From: an uncultured Eubacteriales bacterium
Lineage (GTDB): Bacteria; Bacillota; Clostridia; Lachnospirales; Anaerotignaceae
Assembly (NCBI GenBank): GCA_934256695.1
Contig: CAKQPE010000017.1
Coordinates: 1 to 28,970 of the forward strand
Reading direction: 5' to 3'
Length of the DNA: 28,970 nt
Part shown: piece by piece, positions 7,921-14,987 of the stretch
Numbering within the stretch: position 1 is the stretch's first letter
Layout of the letters: every line of letters starts with the position of its first letter
Position numbers and translations under genes: made by a program
Notes under the pieces: model-generated
Seen by the model: the letters and a program-made list of their open reading frames with translations, nothing else
What the model was told of the DNA's origin: nothing
The model's database searches: none

Positions 7921-9309
7921 ATGAAGCTTACAAAAGTAAAAAATATATTTGAAAAGCCTGAAAATTTCGGTGACAAAAAGATTTCTTTAGGCGGCTGGAT
8001 AAGAACAAACAGAAAGTCCAAAAACTTTGGTTTTATAGAATTAAATGACGGTTCATGTTTTGGCAACATACAGGTGGTTTATGATCAAAATACAAAGATG
8101 CCTGATGAGAATAAATTCGGTATTGGTGCGGCTGTAATCATAGACGGTATTTTGAAACTTACTCCAAATAACAAACAGCCCTTTGAGATTATTGCGGAAA
8201 ATATAATTCTTGAAGGTGAATGTGAAAGTGACTACCCTATGCAGAAAAAACGTCACTCAATGGAATTTCTGCGTTCGGAGGCATATCTCAGACCGAGGAC
8301 AAATACTTTTTCGGCGGTTTTCAGAATAAGAAGTATTGCGGCAGCGGCTATACACAGCTTTTTTCAGGACAAAGGTTTTATATATGTAAACACACCTATA
8401 CTTACGGCAAGTGATGCAGAAGGTGCAGGGGAAATGTTTACTGTTACAAACATGGATTTAAAAGATGTGCCTTTGGACAAAGACGGAAATGTTGATTTTT
8501 CAAAGGATTTCTTCGGCAAAAAAGTAAGCCTTTCCGTAAGCGGACAGCTTTCCGGCGAAACAATGGCTCTTGCAATGAGAGATATTTATACATTCGGCCC
8601 TACGTTCAGAGCCGAAAACTCAAACACACAGCGTCATGCGGCAGAGTTTTGGATGGTAGAGCCGGAAATGGCATTTGCCGATCTTGATGACGATATGGAT
8701 ATAGAAGAAGAACTTCTTAAATATATAATAAAAACGGTTCTTTTAAAAGCACCGGAAGAAATTAAGTTCCTTGACAAATTTGTTTCAAACGGACTTATTG
8801 AAAAGCTTGAAAATATAGTTTCTTCCGATTTTGCAAGAATTACTTATACCCAAGCCGTGGATATGCTCATTAAAAGCGGAGAAAAGTTTGAATATCCCGT
8901 TGAATGGGGCATTGACCTTCAGACGGAACACGAAAGATACATTACGGAAAAAATATACAAAAAACCGGTTTTTGTAACAGATTATCCTAAAGATATAAAG
9001 GCTTTTTATATGCGTCTTAACGATGACAACAAAACTGTTGCCGCCGCAGACCTGCTTGTTCCTGGAATAGGCGAAATTATGGGCGGAAGCCAGAGAGAAG
9101 AAAGATATGACGTTCTTCTTGAAAGAATGAAAGAGCTTAAAATGAAAACAGAGGATTACTGGTGGTATCTTAATTTAAGAAGATACGGCAGTGTACGTCA
9201 TTCGGGCTTTGGTCTCGGGTTTGAAAGGGCTGTAATGTACGTAACGGGAGTTTCAAACATAAGGGACGTTATACCTTATCCGAGAACGGTTAAAAATGCT
9301 GAGTTTTAA
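7921..9309 (+). CDS. asnS: Asparaginyl-tRNA synthetase
   Basis: The enzyme charges tRNA-Asn with asparagine. The protein has 462 residues, the usual length for bacterial AsnRS. The N-terminal OB fold (about 1-110, GGWIRTNRKSKNFGFIELNDG) binds the anticodon. The class II catalytic core follows, with motif 2 FRAENSNTQRHAAEFWMVE near residue 225 and motif 3 GFGLGFERAVMYV near 435. Only the AsnRS/AspRS group has this layout, and the sequence looks like AsnRS rather than AspRS because it lacks the bacterial AspRS insertion. The ATG at 7921 has AAAGGAG 8 bases upstream; an in-frame ATG at 7873 would start inside the terminator and is rejected. The gene is followed after 22 bases by the Nudix gene, probably in one transcript. 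Confidence 0.95.
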   Translation: MKLTKVKNIFEKPENFGDKKISLGGWIRTNRKSKNFGFIELNDGSCFGNIQVVYDQNTKMPDENKFGIGAAVIIDGILKLTPNNKQPFEIIAENIILEGECESDYPMQKKRHSMEFLRSEAYLRPRTNTFSAVFRIRSIAAAAIHSFFQDKGFIYVNTPILTASDAEGAGEMFTVTNMDLKDVPLDKDGNVDFSKDFFGKKVSLSVSGQLSGETMALAMRDIYTFGPTFRAENSNTQRHAAEFWMVEPEMAFADLDDDMDIEEELLKYIIKTVLLKAPEEIKFLDKFVSNGLIEKLENIVSSDFARITYTQAVDMLIKSGEKFEYPVEWGIDLQTEHERYITEKIYKKPVFVTDYPKDIKAFYMRLNDDNKTVAAADLLVPGIGEIMGGSQREERYDVLLERMKELKMKTEDYWWYLNLRRYGSVRHSGFGLGFERAVMYVTGVSNIRDVIPYPRTVKNAEF

Positions 9310-9331
9310 TATTTAACAGGAGGTAATTATT

Positions 9332-9868
9332 TTGGATTACGAAACAATAGACAGCCAGTTAAAATATGACGGAAAAGTTTTGAAAGTATACAGCGACAAG
9401 GTCAAACTGCCAAACGGTGTTGTTGCCGTAAGAGAAAATATTGTAAGAGGTTCGGCTTCCGCAATGGTTCCTGTTGATTCACAAGGAAACATATATTTTG
9501 TAAGGCAGTACAGACATGCAGCAGGCGAACTTATGCTTGAAATTCCGGCGGGAATGATAGAAAAGGGCGAAGAACCGCAGAAAGCCGCTTACAGAGAGCT
9601 TGAAGAAGAAATAGGTCTTAAAGCAGGCAAAATGACTTTTGTATGCGAAACATATATGGCAATAGGTATATGCACAGAAAAGGTTTATTTATACGTTGCC
9701 GAAAATTTGACGGAAGGTAAACTTAATCCCGACCCTGATGAAATAATTGAGATAGAAAAATATTCGCTTAAAGAAGCTTTAGATATGATACTTGACGGAA
9801 GAATAACCGACGGAAAGACTATTATGGGTATTCTTGCATACAGCCAGTATTTTAATAACAGAAAATAA
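9332..9868 (+). CDS. Nudix hydrolase, ADP-ribose pyrophosphatase type
   Basis: The protein has 178 residues and a perfect Nudix box from G74 to L96 (G-X5-E80-X7-R88-E89-L-X-E92-E93-X-G95-L96), which binds the catalytic metals. The segment before it (YFVRQYRHAAGELMLEIPAG) is typical of the ADP-ribose pyrophosphatase subgroup, which splits ADP-ribose to AMP and ribose-5-phosphate in the cytoplasm. The start is TTG at 9332, with AGGAGGT placed 8 bases before it; no in-frame ATG gives a complete N-terminus. It follows asnS by 22 bases. Family membership is certain and the substrate is inferred from subgroup resemblance only. Confidence 0.9.
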   Translation: MDYETIDSQLKYDGKVLKVYSDKVKLPNGVVAVRENIVRGSASAMVPVDSQGNIYFVRQYRHAAGELMLEIPAGMIEKGEEPQKAAYRELEEEIGLKAGKMTFVCETYMAIGICTEKVYLYVAENLTEGKLNPDPDEIIEIEKYSLKEALDMILDGRITDGKTIMGILAYSQYFNNRK

Positions 9869-9915
9869 CTGCATGAATATCAAAAAATTATATATATCTA
9901 ATGTAAAAGTGATAT

Positions 9916-9944
9916 TTGATTTTTTTATGAAATAATGGTATATT
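9916..9944 (+). promoter_or_regulatory. Putative sigma-A promoter for lysA
   Basis: TTGATT at 9916-9921 and TATATT at 9939-9944 are exactly 17 bases apart, with an extended -10 TGG directly before the -10 box. It leaves a leader of about 60 bases before the lysA ATG at 10011. Confidence 0.6.
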
Positions 9945-10010
9945 TTATCTGAAAAACATAATTATTGTATAAATATACATTTTATATATTAAAAGAATGG
10001 GGAAATTCAA

Positions 10011-11279
10011 ATGCAGAAAATTTATTCTAAAGTTACAGATAAGCTCGATTTCTTTCAAGGCATAGACCCTACGGAGCTTGCAGAAAAATACGGCACACCT
10101 CTTTATGTATATAACGAAAGAATACTCCGCCAGAGATGCCGTGACCTTAAAAACCTTGTTAAATATCCTAACTTTGTAGTTGATTATTCCGCAAAGGCAA
10201 ACTCTAACCTTGCTTTCCTTGAGATTGTAAAATCAGAAGGCCTTGAAGTTGACGCTATGAGTCCGGGAGAAATATATATTGAAAAACTTGCAGGCTTTGA
10301 GCCAAAGGATATTTTCTATATCTGCAACAATGTTTCAAAAGAAGAAATGCAGTACGCCATTGACGCAGGTGTTGTAATAAGTGTTGATTCACTTCAGCAG
10401 TTAGAGCAGTACGGAGAAATCAATCCGGGCGGAGAGGTTGCAATCCGTTTTAATCCGGGCGTAGGTGCAGGACACCACGAAAAGGTTGTTACGGCGGGAA
10501 AGAAAACAAAATTTGCCGTTGACCCTGAATATATTCCACAGGTTAAGGAAATCCTTGCTAAATATAACTTAAAGCTTATAGGCATAAATCAGCATATAGG
10601 TTCACTTTTTATGGACGGAACAGCTTTTGTTCAGAGCATAGGAAAACTTTTTGAAATAGCAAAACAGTTTGATAACCTTAAATTTATCGACATGGGCGGC
10701 GGATTCGGTATTCCTTACAAGAAAGAAGAAAACCAGCCTTCCCTTGACCTTAAAGACCTTGGAAGCAAAATTGACGAGGCACTTTTCAAATTTGCCGAAG
10801 AATATGGCAAACAGGTTACATTCAGAATTGAGCCCGGCAGATATATTTCTGCTGAAAGCAGTGTAATACTCGGTACAGTTCATGCCGTAAAATATAACCA
10901 TACACATAAGTTTGCAGGTACAGACATAGGTTTTAACGTACTTCAGAGACCTATTATGTATGATTCATACCACGGTGTTGAAATATTCAGAAAATCAGAC
11001 GTTAAGTCAGAAAAAGAAGAAGACATAACAATAGTAGGAAATATCTGCGAAAGCGGAGACATTCTTGCAAAAGACAGACACCTTCCTGAAATATTCAAGG
11101 GAGACATATTATGTGTTCTTGACGCAGGTGCATACGGTTTCTCAATGGCATCTAACTACAACAACAGATTAAGACCTGCCGAGGTGCTTATAAGAGAAAA
11201 CAACGATGTTGTGCTTATAAGAGAAAGAGACGAGCTTTCAGACCTCAAACGTCACATGATTTCACTTAAAAAATATTAA
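10011..11279 (+). CDS. lysA: Diaminopimelate decarboxylase
   Basis: This fold-type III pyridoxal-phosphate enzyme decarboxylates meso-diaminopimelate to L-lysine, the last step of lysine synthesis. It has 422 residues, normal for LysA. The Schiff-base lysine is K62 in VDYSAKANSN. Further family signatures are IGSLFMDG near 200, the phosphate-binding MGGGFGIPY near 228, RIEPGRYISAES near 272, and GNICESGDILAKDR near 345 with the catalytic cysteine of the second subunit site. C-terminal GAYGFSMASNYNNRLRPAEVL is also typical. The ATG at 10011 follows a GGGGA-type ribosome site. It appears to be a single-gene unit bounded by its own promoter and the terminator at 11289. No other lysine genes are adjacent. 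A carboxynorspermidine decarboxylase role is much less likely given these motifs. Confidence 0.94.
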   Translation: MQKIYSKVTDKLDFFQGIDPTELAEKYGTPLYVYNERILRQRCRDLKNLVKYPNFVVDYSAKANSNLAFLEIVKSEGLEVDAMSPGEIYIEKLAGFEPKDIFYICNNVSKEEMQYAIDAGVVISVDSLQQLEQYGEINPGGEVAIRFNPGVGAGHHEKVVTAGKKTKFAVDPEYIPQVKEILAKYNLKLIGINQHIGSLFMDGTAFVQSIGKLFEIAKQFDNLKFIDMGGGFGIPYKKEENQPSLDLKDLGSKIDEALFKFAEEYGKQVTFRIEPGRYISAESSVILGTVHAVKYNHTHKFAGTDIGFNVLQRPIMYDSYHGVEIFRKSDVKSEKEEDITIVGNICESGDILAKDRHLPEIFKGDILCVLDAGAYGFSMASNYNNRLRPAEVLIRENNDVVLIRERDELSDLKRHMISLKKY

Positions 11280-11288
11280 GACCAATGT

Positions 11289-11318
11289 AAAATCCCATGG
11301 CATAGTCATGGGATTTTT
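11289..11318 (+). terminator. Rho-independent terminator after lysA
   Basis: AAAATCCCATG at 11289-11299 pairs with CATGGGATTTT, T run ending at 11318, around a short loop, 9 bases after the lysA stop. Confidence 0.9.
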
Positions 11319-11375
11319 ACTGGATATAAGATTATATATGGCTTTATACGGTTTGTTATGTGGTTTGTGATTTTT

Positions 11376-11412
11376 AACTGTACTTGACTAAGTACAGTTA
11401 TTTGTTTATTAT
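11376..11412 (+). promoter_or_regulatory. Promoter with palindromic operator-like site over the -35 box
   Basis: TTGACT (11384-11389) and TATTAT (11407-11412) are 17 bases apart, a good sigma-A promoter for the LUD gene. A perfect 10-base inverted repeat, AACTGTACTT (11376-11385) and AAGTACAGTT (11390-11399) with a 4-base centre, spans the -35 box. A dimeric repressor bound there would block RNA polymerase. The regulator is not identifiable here. The repeat has no T run at its end, so it is unlikely to be a terminator. Confidence 0.65.
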
Positions 11413-11454
11413 AATATGTGACGAAAAGCTATAAAATTAAGGAGGAATATTAAT

Positions 11455-12093
11455 ATGACACCTATGCAGATTAGAAACAAACTTCTTGCAGAGAAGCTTA
11501 TAAAGAATTTTGAAAAAAGACATATGGAGGCTTACTACTGTCCGACTGCAGAGGAAGCTGTAAATAAAGCACTTGAACTTATACCGGAAGGAAGTTCAAT
11601 GACTTGGGGCGGTTCTATGACTATAAGGGACATGGGACTTGTAAAGGCACTCCATGAAAAAAATTATGATATATTCGACAGAGATTTATGCACAGATCCC
11701 GAAGAAAACCAGAAAGCAATGAGACGTGCTTTTTCTATGGACTGGTTTATTACAAGTGCAAATGCCGTTTCGGAGGACGGACAGATTGTAAACATTGACG
11801 GCAGCGGAAACAGAGTTGCGGCTATTACTTTCGGACCTAAAAACGTACTTATGGTAATAAGTCTTGACAAGGTTTGTCAGGACGTAGAGGCAGCGGTTAA
11901 GAGAGCAAGAAGCACAGCAGCACCTATAAATGCGGCAAGATTTGACAATATCAAGACACCTTGCAAGGTAGACGGAACCTGCCACGACTGCAACGCACCG
12001 GGCTGTATTTGCAGCTGTATCCATATTCTCAGAAACTCAATGTTTGACAAGAGAATAAAGATAATTCTTACAGAAGAAAAATTCGGTTTCTAA
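11455..12093 (+). CDS. LUD-domain protein (LutC/YkgG family)
   Basis: The 212-residue protein belongs to the LUD family, whose best-known members (LutB, LutC) take part in lactate oxidation. The central glycine-rich and serine-rich segment SSMTWGGSMTIRDMGL (about 52-67) and NVLMVISLDKVCQD (about 140) are typical. A cysteine cluster near the C-terminus (C170, C176, C179, C184, C186, C188) is richer than in most relatives and might bind metal; that is inference. ATG at 11455 follows AAGGAGG. It stands alone: no lutA or lutB neighbour, so a lactate role is not supported by context. Its promoter overlaps a palindrome, suggesting dedicated repression. Family call is confident; function is open. 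Confidence 0.85.
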   Translation: MTPMQIRNKLLAEKLIKNFEKRHMEAYYCPTAEEAVNKALELIPEGSSMTWGGSMTIRDMGLVKALHEKNYDIFDRDLCTDPEENQKAMRRAFSMDWFITSANAVSEDGQIVNIDGSGNRVAAITFGPKNVLMVISLDKVCQDVEAAVKRARSTAAPINAARFDNIKTPCKVDGTCHDCNAPGCICSCIHILRNSMFDKRIKIILTEEKFGF

Positions 12094-12100
12094 AAATATA

Positions 12101-12195
12101 AAACCGTGGACTCTGTCCACACCTGTGAGCCTTTGAAAAGGCTCAAGCGAAACTTTTAATACAAAACCCAATCAAAATTTATTTGATTGGGTTTT
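12101..12195 (-). repeat. Family 1 three-hairpin element, copy B
   Basis: Read on the minus strand: hairpin 0 at 12163-12195, linker with AAAAGTTT, hairpin 1 (arms 12137-12144 and 12127-12134, GAGCCTTT/AAAGGCTC) and hairpin 2 (arms 12115-12120 and 12106-12111, GTGGAC/GTCCAC, loop AGA). Both stems differ from copy C yet pair perfectly. Hairpin 2 starts 13 bases after the LUD stop codon. Confidence 0.85.
12163..12195 (+). terminator. Terminator after the LUD gene (hairpin 0 of copy B)
   Basis: AAAACCCAATCAAA (12163-12176) pairs perfectly with TTTGATTGGGTTTT (12182-12195). A-rich left and T-rich right sides make it a likely bidirectional terminator between the convergent LUD and helicase genes. 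Confidence 0.75.
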
Positions 12196-12224
12196 GTTAG
12201 ATAAATAATAGTTATACTTAACAT

Positions 12225-12250
12225 AAAAACGCCGTTTAAGCGGCGTTTTT
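12225..12250 (-). terminator. Bidirectional terminator after the helicase gene (hairpin 0 of copy C)
   Basis: AAAAACGCCG (12225-12234) pairs with CGGCGTTTTT (12241-12250), loop of six. It can stop transcription from either side between the two convergent genes. Confidence 0.8.
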
Positions 12251-12316
12251 TACTAAAGTTTTACTCAATTTTTTTCAAAAAATTGTGGGGTGTGGGGTGA
12301 AACCCCACGATCTTTT
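12225..12316 (+). repeat. Family 1 three-hairpin element, copy C
   Basis: Hairpin 0 at 12225-12250, linker with AAAGTTTT, hairpin 1 CAATTTTTT (12266-12274) / AAAAAATTG (12277-12285), hairpin 2 GTGGGGT (12292-12298), loop GAA, ACCCCAC (12302-12308), then a T-rich end. It is a mirror partner of copy B, and its hairpin 2 lies 8 bases from the helicase stop codon (minus strand). Confidence 0.88.
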
Positions 12317-13957
12317 TTATCTTTTCTTTGATTTTGATTTCGGACGGGCAAATTTTGTTTTCTTTGCTTTTTCAATGCTTATTTTTCTGCCTTTAATGCG
12401 GCTGTTTTTCATTCCGTCTATAATATCTTTTGCATATTCAAAAGGTACGTCAACATATGCGAAATCATCATAAATATCAATGGCACCGATAACCTGTCCC
12501 GGTACGCCTGTTTCTCCGGCAAAAGCACCTACAATGTCCTTTGCACGGATTTTGCTGTTCTTTCCGGCATTAATAAAAAGTCGTACCATATCTTTTGATT
12601 TAGGCTCTGCACTGCCGAGAGGATTTTTTACGTTAAGGTCGTTTTCTGCCGCACTGTAGTCGGAAACATATTCGCCTAAATTCATTTTAATCAGAGCAGC
12701 TGCAATGTCGATTATATTTGTATCGTCATCAAGCATATCTTCTGCAATAGCAGCATATTTTTCGAGTCCGCCCTGAGTGATAGCGGCACGTATTTTTTCA
12801 ACAAAAACATCTGTCTTGTTCTTTTCTATATCATCAAGGGTAGGGAGAAGCTCCTGACGGATTTTTGTTTTTGTATAAGTCATAATGTCTCTTAACTTAT
12901 AAATCTCCCTTCCGACACAGAAAGTAAAGGCTGTACCGCTTTTTCCCGCACGGCCTGTACGTCCGATACGGTGAACATAATATTCTTCGTCCTGTGGAAT
13001 ATCGTAGTTGAAAACAATGTCTACATCATCAACGTCAATACCTCTTGCGGCAACGTCTGTTGCAACAAGAATTTCAATGGCACCGTTTCTGAATTTCTGC
13101 ATTACTCGGTCACGCTGAGCCTGTTTAAGGTCACCGTGAAGTCCATCTGCAAAGTAACCTCTGCCGAGAAGCTGTTCCGTTACGTCATCGACACGTTTCT
13201 TTGTGTTGCAGAAAACGATTGCAAGTTTAGGGGAGTATACGTCTATAAGACGGCAGAGTGCCTCAAGTTTGTATTTTTCCTTTACATCAAAGTATATCTG
13301 CTCAATATTAGGTACGGTAAGGGCTTTTCTTGAAATCTTTACGTATTCCGGATTGGAAAGATATTTCTTTGAAAGATCGAGTATTTCATCGCTCATTGTG
13401 GCGGAAAACATTACTGTCTGGCGTTCTTCCGGAACTTTGTCCAGAATAAGTTCAATATCATCTCTAAAGCCCATGTCAAGCATTTCGTCTGCTTCGTCAA
13501 GGACAACGTATTTTACAGTTGCCATTTTGAGAGTATGTCTTCTCATATGATCCATAACTCGGCCCGGTGTACCGATAATAACCTGAGCACCTTTTTTGAG
13601 TGCAAGTATCTGTCTGTCAATAGGCTGACCGCCGTAAATAGGCAGAACACGAATATTGTCTTTAAATTTAAGAAGCTTTCTGAACTCCTCGCTTACCTGA
13701 ATTGCAAGCTCTCTGGTAGGGCAGAGGATAAGAGCCTGAAGCTTTCTGTCATCGGGATCTATTTTTTCAAGGCAAGGTATGCCGAAGGAAGCTGTTTTTC
13801 CTGTACCTGTCTGGGACTGACCTATTATATCGTGTCCCTCAAGAATAAGAGGGATAGCCTGAGACTGGATAGGAGAAGCCTCCTCGAAACCCATGTCCTT
13901 TACGGCACGGAGCATCCAGTCGGAGATATTCATTTCTTCAAATTTTAAATTTTCCAT
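12317..13957 (-). CDS. DEAD-box ATP-dependent RNA helicase with DbpA-type C-terminal domain
   Basis: The protein has 546 residues and unwinds RNA with ATP, probably in ribosome assembly or mRNA turnover. Motifs in order: Q motif (about 6-35), Walker A SQTGTGKT (48-55), PTRELA (80-85), DEAD (154-157), SAT (185-187), and HRIGRTGR in the second RecA domain. Residues about 450-525 form a DbpA/CsdA-type RNA-recognition domain (MVRLFINAGK...DIYDDFAYVDVP), followed by a lysine/arginine-rich tail. This matches the CshA/DeaD group rather than E. coli RhlE. The ATG at 13957 is preceded on the minus strand by GAAAGGAAG. It is convergent with the LUD gene, and its promoter and a leader hairpin are visible upstream. 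Which ribosomal RNA target it prefers cannot be told from sequence. Confidence 0.93.
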   Translation of the reverse strand: MENLKFEEMNISDWMLRAVKDMGFEEASPIQSQAIPLILEGHDIIGQSQTGTGKTASFGIPCLEKIDPDDRKLQALILCPTRELAIQVSEEFRKLLKFKDNIRVLPIYGGQPIDRQILALKKGAQVIIGTPGRVMDHMRRHTLKMATVKYVVLDEADEMLDMGFRDDIELILDKVPEERQTVMFSATMSDEILDLSKKYLSNPEYVKISRKALTVPNIEQIYFDVKEKYKLEALCRLIDVYSPKLAIVFCNTKKRVDDVTEQLLGRGYFADGLHGDLKQAQRDRVMQKFRNGAIEILVATDVAARGIDVDDVDIVFNYDIPQDEEYYVHRIGRTGRAGKSGTAFTFCVGREIYKLRDIMTYTKTKIRQELLPTLDDIEKNKTDVFVEKIRAAITQGGLEKYAAIAEDMLDDDTNIIDIAAALIKMNLGEYVSDYSAAENDLNVKNPLGSAEPKSKDMVRLFINAGKNSKIRAKDIVGAFAGETGVPGQVIGAIDIYDDFAYVDVPFEYAKDIIDGMKNSRIKGRKISIEKAKKTKFARPKSKSKKR

Positions 13958-13985
13958 TCTTTCTTCCTTTCAATAAATTAAACAA

Positions 13986-14019
13986 GCACTGTAAGCATAG
14001 TTAAAATTGCCCACAGTGC
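13986..14019 (-). promoter_or_regulatory. Leader hairpin in the helicase 5' untranslated region
   Basis: GCACTGT (13986-13992) pairs with ACAGTGC (14013-14019) around a 20-base loop, inside the roughly 70-base leader between the predicted promoter and the start codon. Many cold-induced helicases have regulatory leaders; a regulatory role here is only inference. Confidence 0.4.
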
Positions 14020-14036
14020 ATAACCATATCTAAAAA

Positions 14037-14065
14037 ACTATACCAGTAAAAGCAATAAAAATCAA
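14037..14065 (-). promoter_or_regulatory. Putative sigma-A promoter for the helicase gene
   Basis: On the minus strand, TTGATT (14065-14060) and TATAGT (14042-14037) are 17 bases apart, with an extended -10 TGG. Transcription would begin near 14030, about 70 bases before the start codon. Confidence 0.6.
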
Positions 14066-14206
14066 GGGGTTTTGAAGGATTTTTAATTTGGATTTAAATG
14101 TAAATTTATCAATAATAAGACGTTTCTGAAAGGAAAGGTGGTAAGCAAAGCAAGACGAAAGGGTATTTTTATTAATATTATGGATAACTTAGAAAATGCC
14201 GACTTT

Positions 14207-14445
14207 AAGCCTTCCATTGGGGAAATGTGCCACGAAGTGACGGATGAGGGAATGTTTTAAGTAAAAATTATGATTTTTTCTGCAATTTATTCTGCTTAGC
14301 CCTCATCCGTTTCGCTTTGCTCAACACCTTCTCCCGAGAGAAGGCTTTAAAACCACAAATTTTCTATAATAAATATAAATTATCGTTGTTTAAAATCCTT
14401 CCGTCAAACCTGCGGTTTGACACCTTCCCTTTCAGGGACAGCTTT
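14207..14445. repeat. Family 2 repeat cluster, copy II (modules F, R, R)
   Basis: A forward module (14207-14251) ends in CGGATGAGGGA and faces a reverse module (14299-14346) starting CCCTCATCCG, making a large inverted repeat with an AT-rich centre. A second reverse module (14397-14445) has the hairpin GTCAAACC (14403-14410) / GGTTTGAC (14414-14421), where other copies have CACAAC/GTTGTG or GTCAC/GTGAC. The cluster aligns with parts of 19733-20055. Confidence 0.8.
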
Positions 14446-14488
14446 ATTAATGGCAAATTTTATACTGTAACATATGATTTTCTTCCGA

Positions 14489-14637
14489 AAAACGCAATTT
14501 ATTGCGTTTTGATAAAAGTTTTGATGCAACTTTTAAGGAACCGCAAAGATAGATGCGGCAGGCGAAGCCTGATTTGCGAAGCAAATTTTCTGACCAAGAA
14601 AGTTGCTCAGGTTGTGGGGTGAAACCCCACGGTTTTT
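14489..14637 (+). repeat. Family 1 three-hairpin element, copy D, expanded
   Basis: Hairpin 0 is AAAACGCAAT (14489-14498) / ATTGCGTTTT (14501-14510). Hairpin 1 is GCAACTTT (14526-14533) / AAAGTTGC (14599-14606), but its loop has grown to 65 bases with three nested hairpins: CCGCA/TGCGG (14541-14558), CAGGC/GCCTG (14559-14571) and ATTTGC/GCAAAT (14572-14586). Hairpin 2 is GTGGGGT (14614-14620), GAA, ACCCCAC (14624-14630). Confidence 0.82.
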
Positions 14638-14652
14638 ATCTTTTCAAAATGC

Positions 14653-14680
14653 TTGACAATATAAAACTTCGTGATAAAAT
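14653..14680 (+). promoter_or_regulatory. Putative sigma-A promoter for the pheST transcript
   Basis: A consensus -35 TTGACA (14653-14658) and TAAAAT (14675-14680) are 16 bases apart. It lies just after repeat copy D and would start the T-box leader near 14687. Confidence 0.7.
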
Positions 14681-14686
14681 ATAGAA

Positions 14687-14961
14687 GTATATTGATTAAC
14701 GGCTTAGATGGCGTTTAAGTAAGCAGAAGAAAAAAACTTGTTTAAAGAGAGAAAATGTCACGGCTGAAAGCATTTTCAGACAATTCTTGTGCCGAAGTTC
14801 CCGCCGGAGTCGGCTTTCTGAATTTTTTAGTAGGAAAGTCCGTAGGTACACGTTACGTACAGCTGTTTTTTTGAACAGTCAGAGAGCCTGTTTTGATACA
14901 GGAATTCGGGTGGTACCACGGAGATTATGCCTTCGTCCCTTTTGCGGACGGAGGCTTTTTT
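14687..14961 (+). ncRNA. T-box riboswitch leader of pheST
   Basis: T-box leaders sense uncharged tRNA and control read-through at a terminator. The hallmark antiterminator sequence AATTCGGGTGGTACCACGG lies at 14903-14921, and the leader ends in a terminator. Stem I contains the typical AGAGA motif near 14743 and a distal hairpin near 14765-14779. The downstream genes charge tRNA-Phe, so the specifier should be TTC; candidates are 14798-14800 (after GAAG) and 14816-14818. I could not fold the RNA to decide between them. Confidence 0.92.
14929..14961 (+). terminator. Attenuator terminator of the pheST T-box
   Basis: GCCTTCGTCC (14929-14938) pairs with GGACGGAGGC (14946-14955), followed by a T run. 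Its left arm lies directly after the T-box sequence, as expected for mutually exclusive antiterminator and terminator forms. Confidence 0.9.
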
Positions 14962-14987
14962 GTTTATAAAACGAAAGGAGAAGCAAA

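Larger units (their letters stand above)
13958..14987. other. 1-kb intergenic region: helicase promoter, repeats, pheST T-box leader
   Basis: From left to right it holds the helicase leader and promoter (to 14065), about 140 bases without a recognised feature (14066-14206), a family 2 cluster (14207-14445), family 1 copy D (14489-14637), the pheST promoter (14653-14680) and the T-box leader. A 101-codon open frame at 14317-14622 is only read-through of repeats. Confidence 0.75.

Noticed and set aside
12225..12310. Bistable switch from two tandem GTGGGGT copies competing for ACCCCAC in copy C
   Set aside because: The first GTGGGGT is not conserved as a pairing partner in copies B and F, so alternative pairing is not a property of the family.
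14317..14622. 101-codon open frame upstream of pheS
   Set aside because: It runs through repeat modules and hairpins of families 1 and 2, with no ribosome site and no protein-like pattern.
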